From contig CAIXAE010000018.1 in assembly GCA_903917345.1 (NCBI GenBank), positions 1 to 33,600 of the forward strand: a stretch of 33,600 bases of DNA, written 5' to 3'. The stretch comes from an uncultured Methylococcaceae bacterium (GTDB lineage: Bacteria; Pseudomonadota; Gammaproteobacteria; Methylococcales; Methylomonadaceae). Positions 30,603-33,600 of the stretch are shown here, in pieces. How positions within the stretch are numbered: position 1 is the first letter of the stretch; the number at the start of each line of letters is the position of its first letter. Under the pieces are notes generated by a model. That model was not told the DNA's origin and searched no databases. It was given only the letters and a program-made list of their open reading frames with translations. A program made the position numbers and the translations under genes.

Positions 30603-31691
30603 ATGTCACAGGCGGGAACTAAAGTCACTGCATCCTCACTTGGATCAGTGACTACATTAACACCAGATTCTGGTGGCGCAATAGGGCCCAATGGTAGTGG
30701 AACGATATTTATCCATGGTGGCCCTAATATTGCAACCTCAGGAGCTGGTAATACCGTAACGGTAGGATTTACCGGAACATTACCCGTGGCCAATGGCGGT
30801 ACCGGCGATGTTACCTTGCCAATTCATACCGTATTGCTGGGTAATGGTACTTCTGCCATTAATGAAACAGCGGTGGGTACTAATGGCCAAGTATTAATAG
30901 GTTCTACTGCAGCTGATCCGGCATTCTCTACTTTAACAAGTACTGGCGGAACTATAGTATTTACTACCGGAGCCCATACATTAAACCTGGAAACATCAGG
31001 TTCAACCTCGAACTCTTTTGTTACTAACTCAGGTACGGCCACACCATCAGCAGGAGTATTAAATGTTGTTGGCGGTACTAACATTACAACATCTGGTTCA
31101 GGGAGCACGGTTACTATTAACCTAGCAGCTACTATACCGGTTTCGCTTGGTGGTACGGGAGATACATCGCTCACTGCACATGGTGTCTTAGTTGGTGAGG
31201 GAACTTCAGCGGTAGCAGTTACTGCAGTGGGATCAAATGGGCAAGTGCTTATAGGCGCTACCGCTGCTGACCCTGCATTTGCGACATTAACCAGTACTGG
31301 CGGCACGATAACCTTCACAGCTGGCGCTAACACCTTGAATCTAGAAGCTGACAGTGGCGGCCTTGTATGGACAGTAATAACGGGTGCATCACAAGCATTA
31401 GTAAAGACCAATGGGTACTTTGCTAATAATGCGGGCACTATATCATTCTCTTTACCAGGTATTGCAGCAGTTGGTGATACATTCACGGTAGCGGGGATGA
31501 ATAACGCCACAGGGTGGACAATCACACAAGCAGCCGGCCAGACGATGCATTTTGGAACTTACAATACAACGACAGGGGTAGGTGGTTCTCTTTCGTCTAC
31601 GGCGATCTATGACACGATTCGGTTTGTGTGCAATATAGCTAATACAGATTTTGTAGTGGTACAAAGTATTGGTAATATAACCGTTGTATAA
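30603..31691 (+). CDS. Tail-fibre-like protein with 118-residue repeats
   Basis: 362 residues, beta-rich. Two long repeats: residues about 39-131 and 157-249. Each has GG.NI.TSG.G.TVT, then GGTGD, then a GNGTSA/GEGTSA turn, NGQVLIG.TAADPAF.TLTSTGGTI and TLNLE. Such repeats are known from phage and viral fibres where each forms one segment of a trimeric shaft. The C-terminal 110 residues (VWTVITGASQALVKTNGYF and TWTITQAAG) form a separate head-like domain, plausibly the tip. GGAG lies before the ATG. Confidence 0.7.
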   Translation: MSQAGTKVTASSLGSVTTLTPDSGGAIGPNGSGTIFIHGGPNIATSGAGNTVTVGFTGTLPVANGGTGDVTLPIHTVLLGNGTSAINETAVGTNGQVLIGSTAADPAFSTLTSTGGTIVFTTGAHTLNLETSGSTSNSFVTNSGTATPSAGVLNVVGGTNITTSGSGSTVTINLAATIPVSLGGTGDTSLTAHGVLVGEGTSAVAVTAVGSNGQVLIGATAADPAFATLTSTGGTITFTAGANTLNLEADSGGLVWTVITGASQALVKTNGYFANNAGTISFSLPGIAAVGDTFTVAGMNNATGWTITQAAGQTMHFGTYNTTTGVGGSLSSTAIYDTIRFVCNIANTDFVVVQSIGNITVV

Positions 31692-31725
31692 AAAAGACTG
31701 GATAGAGTGATTATGCTATCCAGTC
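31690..31725 (-). terminator. Hairpin with T run oriented against the fibre operon
   Basis: GACTGGATAG (31696-31705) pairs perfectly with CTATCCAGTC (31716-31725); on the minus strand six T follow (31695-31690). Surrounding genes are on the plus strand, so it would stop leftward transcription. On the plus strand it is only a 3' hairpin after the 30603 gene. Confidence 0.65.
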
Positions 31726-31806
31726 CCCCAAAAGAAATTCGGAAATCTGTCCGATTCAATGTAATTATAAAAGAAGTAAGAGTTTTGTAAACCCAAAGGA
31801 GAGAAC

Positions 31807-32097
31807 ATGAAAATATTACTAGTAACAATTCCGTTATTTATATTTTCTTCATTAAGCTATTGCGAATACAGCTCCGTGCTTGAACAACATATTTTTGATA
31901 AAGAACGAACAACATCGCAAATGTACAGTCTCATCTATGATTTTGATTTTACTGATACCCAAATAAACAATAAAACTAAACTCGATAGTTGGAGTCTCAG
32001 TAGATATTCAAATCCGGTTGATAACTATATTATGCAAAATAAAGACACTATTAATTTGGATGAGCCAATATCAATTCAATCATTTTTTACTCAATAA
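31807..32097 (+). CDS. Small predicted secreted protein
   Basis: 96 residues with an N-terminal signal (MKILLVTIPLFIFSSLSYC), then about 78 polar residues rich in Asp, Ser, Asn and Thr without any recognised domain. The Cys at 19 follows SLSY, which is not a canonical lipobox, so lipid attachment is uncertain. CAAAGGAGAG is an excellent ribosome site. It is 8 bases before a small inner-membrane-type protein, so the two may act together in the envelope. Confidence 0.65.
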   Translation: MKILLVTIPLFIFSSLSYCEYSSVLEQHIFDKERTTSQMYSLIYDFDFTDTQINNKTKLDSWSLSRYSNPVDNYIMQNKDTINLDEPISIQSFFTQ

Positions 32098-32105
32098 AGG
32101 AGCGT

Positions 32106-32255
32106 ATGGACACGGGATCAATTATTAAGTTAGCTACTTTATGTGTTTTTATTATCGTCGGTATAGCTTCTCGCATTTGGTTGATACATGGTAGTAAGTT
32201 AGATCACATATCTGAGTCAGTAATCAAAGATGAAACTAGAATAGGAAAAATGTGA
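32106..32255 (+). CDS. 49-residue membrane protein
   Basis: M-D-T-G start, a hydrophobic span of about 20 residues (IIKLATLCVFIIVGIASRIW), then a polar C-terminal part with SKLDHISESVIKDE that may form a short coiled coil. Ribosome site AAAGGAGCG. Its stop codon overlaps the GTG start of the next gene. With its secreted neighbour it makes a two-gene envelope unit, possibly lysis- or exclusion-related; weak inference. Confidence 0.6.
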   Translation: MDTGSIIKLATLCVFIIVGIASRIWLIHGSKLDHISESVIKDETRIGKM

Positions 32256-33181
32256 GTACAATTAATGTTATAAATAATGGTGGTGTTATAACTACTGTTT
32301 TTTCCACACCGGGTACCACTTCATGGACTAAGAATTCTCGAACGAGAATAGTGAATGTCCAAATTTGGTCCGGTGGGGGAGGTGGTGGGTCGGGCAGAAA
32401 GGGAACAGCCAATTCGTCAGGAGGAGGAGGAGGCGGAGGTGGTGGTAATTTTATGTCAGCTATATTTCCTGCAATATACTTCAATTCTACAGAAACAGTA
32501 GTTGTTGGCTCTGGAGGGGCAGGTGGTAATGCTCAATCAACTGATGCTACCAATGGCAATCCAGGTTTAAATACGAACACAGGATCTTCTTTTAGTAATA
32601 TTAAAGTTTCTTTACCTGTTGTGGGATCCGCTGGAATAGCAGGAACATCTGCCGCCCAAACTCAATCTCCAACACTGAACTTTTTAGGCCTTACGGCACC
32701 TCCTGGCCTTTTCCCTACGAGTGGGGCTTCAGGACAAGGAGGGAATGGTACAACAACCACAGGAACTAATGGAAATAATAACGTTGATCCTGAAGGTCCT
32801 ACAACGCCATGGTTTATACCAACCGGTGGAGGCGGCGGCGGGGGTGCCCAAGCAGCTGCTGATGGTCTTGGTGGAAGTGGTGGCGCTATTTATTCTGATG
32901 CGAGCGTTTTAGTGGTTGCAGGTGGAATTGGGGGCACCAACACTCAAGGTGGCAATGGGCAACCGGGTATTTATGGGTCTACCGGTAATGGATTGTGGGC
33001 AGGCAGTGGTGCGGCGGGCGGAGGATACGCCTTTGGGACGACGACCGCGAGCGCTGGAGGCACTGGTGGTCAGCCGGGAGGTGGTGGCGGAGGCGGATCT
33101 GGCGGTGTCAGTGCTGTATCAAGCTCTGGCGCAGGTGGACAAGGCGGTGCAGGCCTGGTCATCGTAACAGAATATTTTTAA
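32252..33181 (+). CDS. Glycine-rich adhesin-like protein, copy 1
   Basis: 309 residues starting at GTG (32252), which overlaps the previous stop; TAGGAAAAAT is upstream. The start is supported by homology: copies 2 and 3 begin MSTNN and MATNN at the same point. N-terminal NNGGVITTVF, SWTKN, SRTRIVNVQIW, then SGRKGT and a first Gly run; C-terminal GLVIVTEYF. The middle contains repeated GG..G, SGG and NAQ segments. Likely a polyglycine-rich receptor-binding protein, cotranscribed with copies 2 and 3. GTG versus ATG in the paralogues may set a lower level for this copy. Confidence 0.85.
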   Translation: MSTINVINNGGVITTVFSTPGTTSWTKNSRTRIVNVQIWSGGGGGGSGRKGTANSSGGGGGGGGGNFMSAIFPAIYFNSTETVVVGSGGAGGNAQSTDATNGNPGLNTNTGSSFSNIKVSLPVVGSAGIAGTSAAQTQSPTLNFLGLTAPPGLFPTSGASGQGGNGTTTTGTNGNNNVDPEGPTTPWFIPTGGGGGGGAQAAADGLGGSGGAIYSDASVLVVAGGIGGTNTQGGNGQPGIYGSTGNGLWAGSGAAGGGYAFGTTTASAGGTGGQPGGGGGGGSGGVSAVSSSGAGGQGGAGLVIVTEYF

Positions 33182-33190
33182 GGAAAAACT

Positions 33191-33600
33191 ATGAGTACAA
33201 ATAATGCGATAAATAATGGCGGTGTAGTAATGACAGTTTACACCTCCAATAATACCTGGACTAAAAACCCTAGAACCAAAGTTGTTAATATTCAAATGTG
33301 GGGTGGCGGCGCGGGCGGCGGATCTGGTCGCAAAGGCACTGCAGGCTCATCAGGTGGTGGTGGTGGTGGTGGTGGTTCAGACTTCTTATGTGCAACGTTT
33401 CCCGCATCTTTTTTTGGATCTACTGTTGGAGTAGTTGTAGGTTCTGGTGGTGGTGGTGGCAATGCCCAAACAACCAATGCTACCAATGGTATTAGTGGAT
33501 CCGTCGGAGGAAATTCATCTTTTGGTAATCTTACTGTAGAAGGTGCACCAAGCCCCGGAACCGGAGGCACTACTACAAATTCTACTAATAACTCAACAAA
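33191..33600 (+). CDS. Glycine-rich adhesin-like protein, copy 2 (5' part)
   Basis: Starts at ATG 33191 after AAGGAAAAACT and runs off the contig end, continuing at position 1. Residues 1-90 are encoded before 33460, where the terminal repeat begins. It opens like the others (NNGGVVMTVY, TWTKN, PRTKVVNIQMW, then Gly run and SGRKGT). Together with 1-661 it is a complete 309-residue gene. Confidence 0.85.
   Translation, partial: MSTNNAINNGGVVMTVYTSNNTWTKNPRTKVVNIQMWGGGAGGGSGRKGTAGSSGGGGGGGGSDFLCATFPASFFGSTVGVVVGSGGGGGNAQTTNATNGISGSVGGNSSFGNLTVEGAPSPGTGGTTTNSTNNST
33460..33600. repeat. Terminal direct repeat, right copy
   Basis: Identical to 1-141; removing one copy yields a circle of 33,459 bp with the glycine-rich gene intact. 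Confidence 0.95.

Noticed and set aside
30824-31525. 233-codon open frame on the minus strand opposite the repeated fibre gene
   Set aside because: It mirrors the repeats of the fibre gene, is Pro/Val-rich, has no ribosome site, and the fibre gene is well supported.
1-33600. tRNA genes, CRISPR arrays, insertion sequences, reverse transcriptase or diversity-generating repeats
   Set aside because: None found by eye. The repeated adhesin blocks looked like template/variable repeats at first, but no reverse transcriptase is encoded and the differences are not biased to adenines.

Overview
The window is a complete genome of a short-tailed (podovirus-like) tailed phage, presented as a linear contig. 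Bases 1-141 and 33460-33600 are identical, so the unique length is about 33,459 bp. Closing the circle joins the gene starting at 33191 to the frame ending at 661, giving one 309-codon gene. The DNA is AT-rich apart from the glycine-rich protein genes, uses the standard code, and nearly every gene has a GGAG/AAGGA-type ribosome binding site, so the host is a bacterium using ordinary Shine-Dalgarno initiation and sigma70-like promoters. The host cannot be named from the sequence.

Layout. Two long arms diverge from a control region around 22.15-22.27 kb and converge at 1.58-1.71 kb. The leftward arm (minus strand) starts with an early block (22149 to 19860): a two-domain HTH repressor-like protein, two tiny membrane proteins and four proteins resembling the repressor's C-terminal half, ending at a terminator. 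A gene-poor region of about 890 bp (18973-19859) follows, with two sigma70-like promoters, a candidate small RNA, GC-rich palindromes and an AT-rich stretch (possible origin). The rest of the leftward arm runs from an unknown 300-residue protein through a RusA-like resolvase, small terminase candidate, large terminase, portal, scaffold, N4-gp56-like capsid protein, head and adaptor proteins, two related tail proteins and the tail nozzle at 1709.

The rightward arm holds a double zinc-knuckle protein, small membrane proteins and an ERF single-strand annealing protein; then one leftward structural gene (23676-24248); then four probable ejection proteins (24329-28887); a hidden leftward ribbon-helix-helix regulator (28929-29084); beta-structured fibre genes (29199-31691); a secreted and a membrane-anchored small protein; and three tandem glycine-rich adhesin-like genes crossing the contig ends and finishing at 1581.

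How it works together. ERF and RusA suggest recombination-assisted replication that relies on host polymerases. Terminase, portal, scaffold and capsid build the head; the adaptor, nozzle and fibre genes build a short tail; the Gly/Gln-rich proteins are probably ejected with the DNA. No integrase, DNA or RNA polymerase, tRNA, CRISPR or recognisable endolysin was seen. The most interesting parts are the regulatory set (repressor, paralogues, 10-bp operator repeats, RHH protein), the small RNA locus, the triplicated glycine-rich adhesins and the unexplained lysis mechanism.
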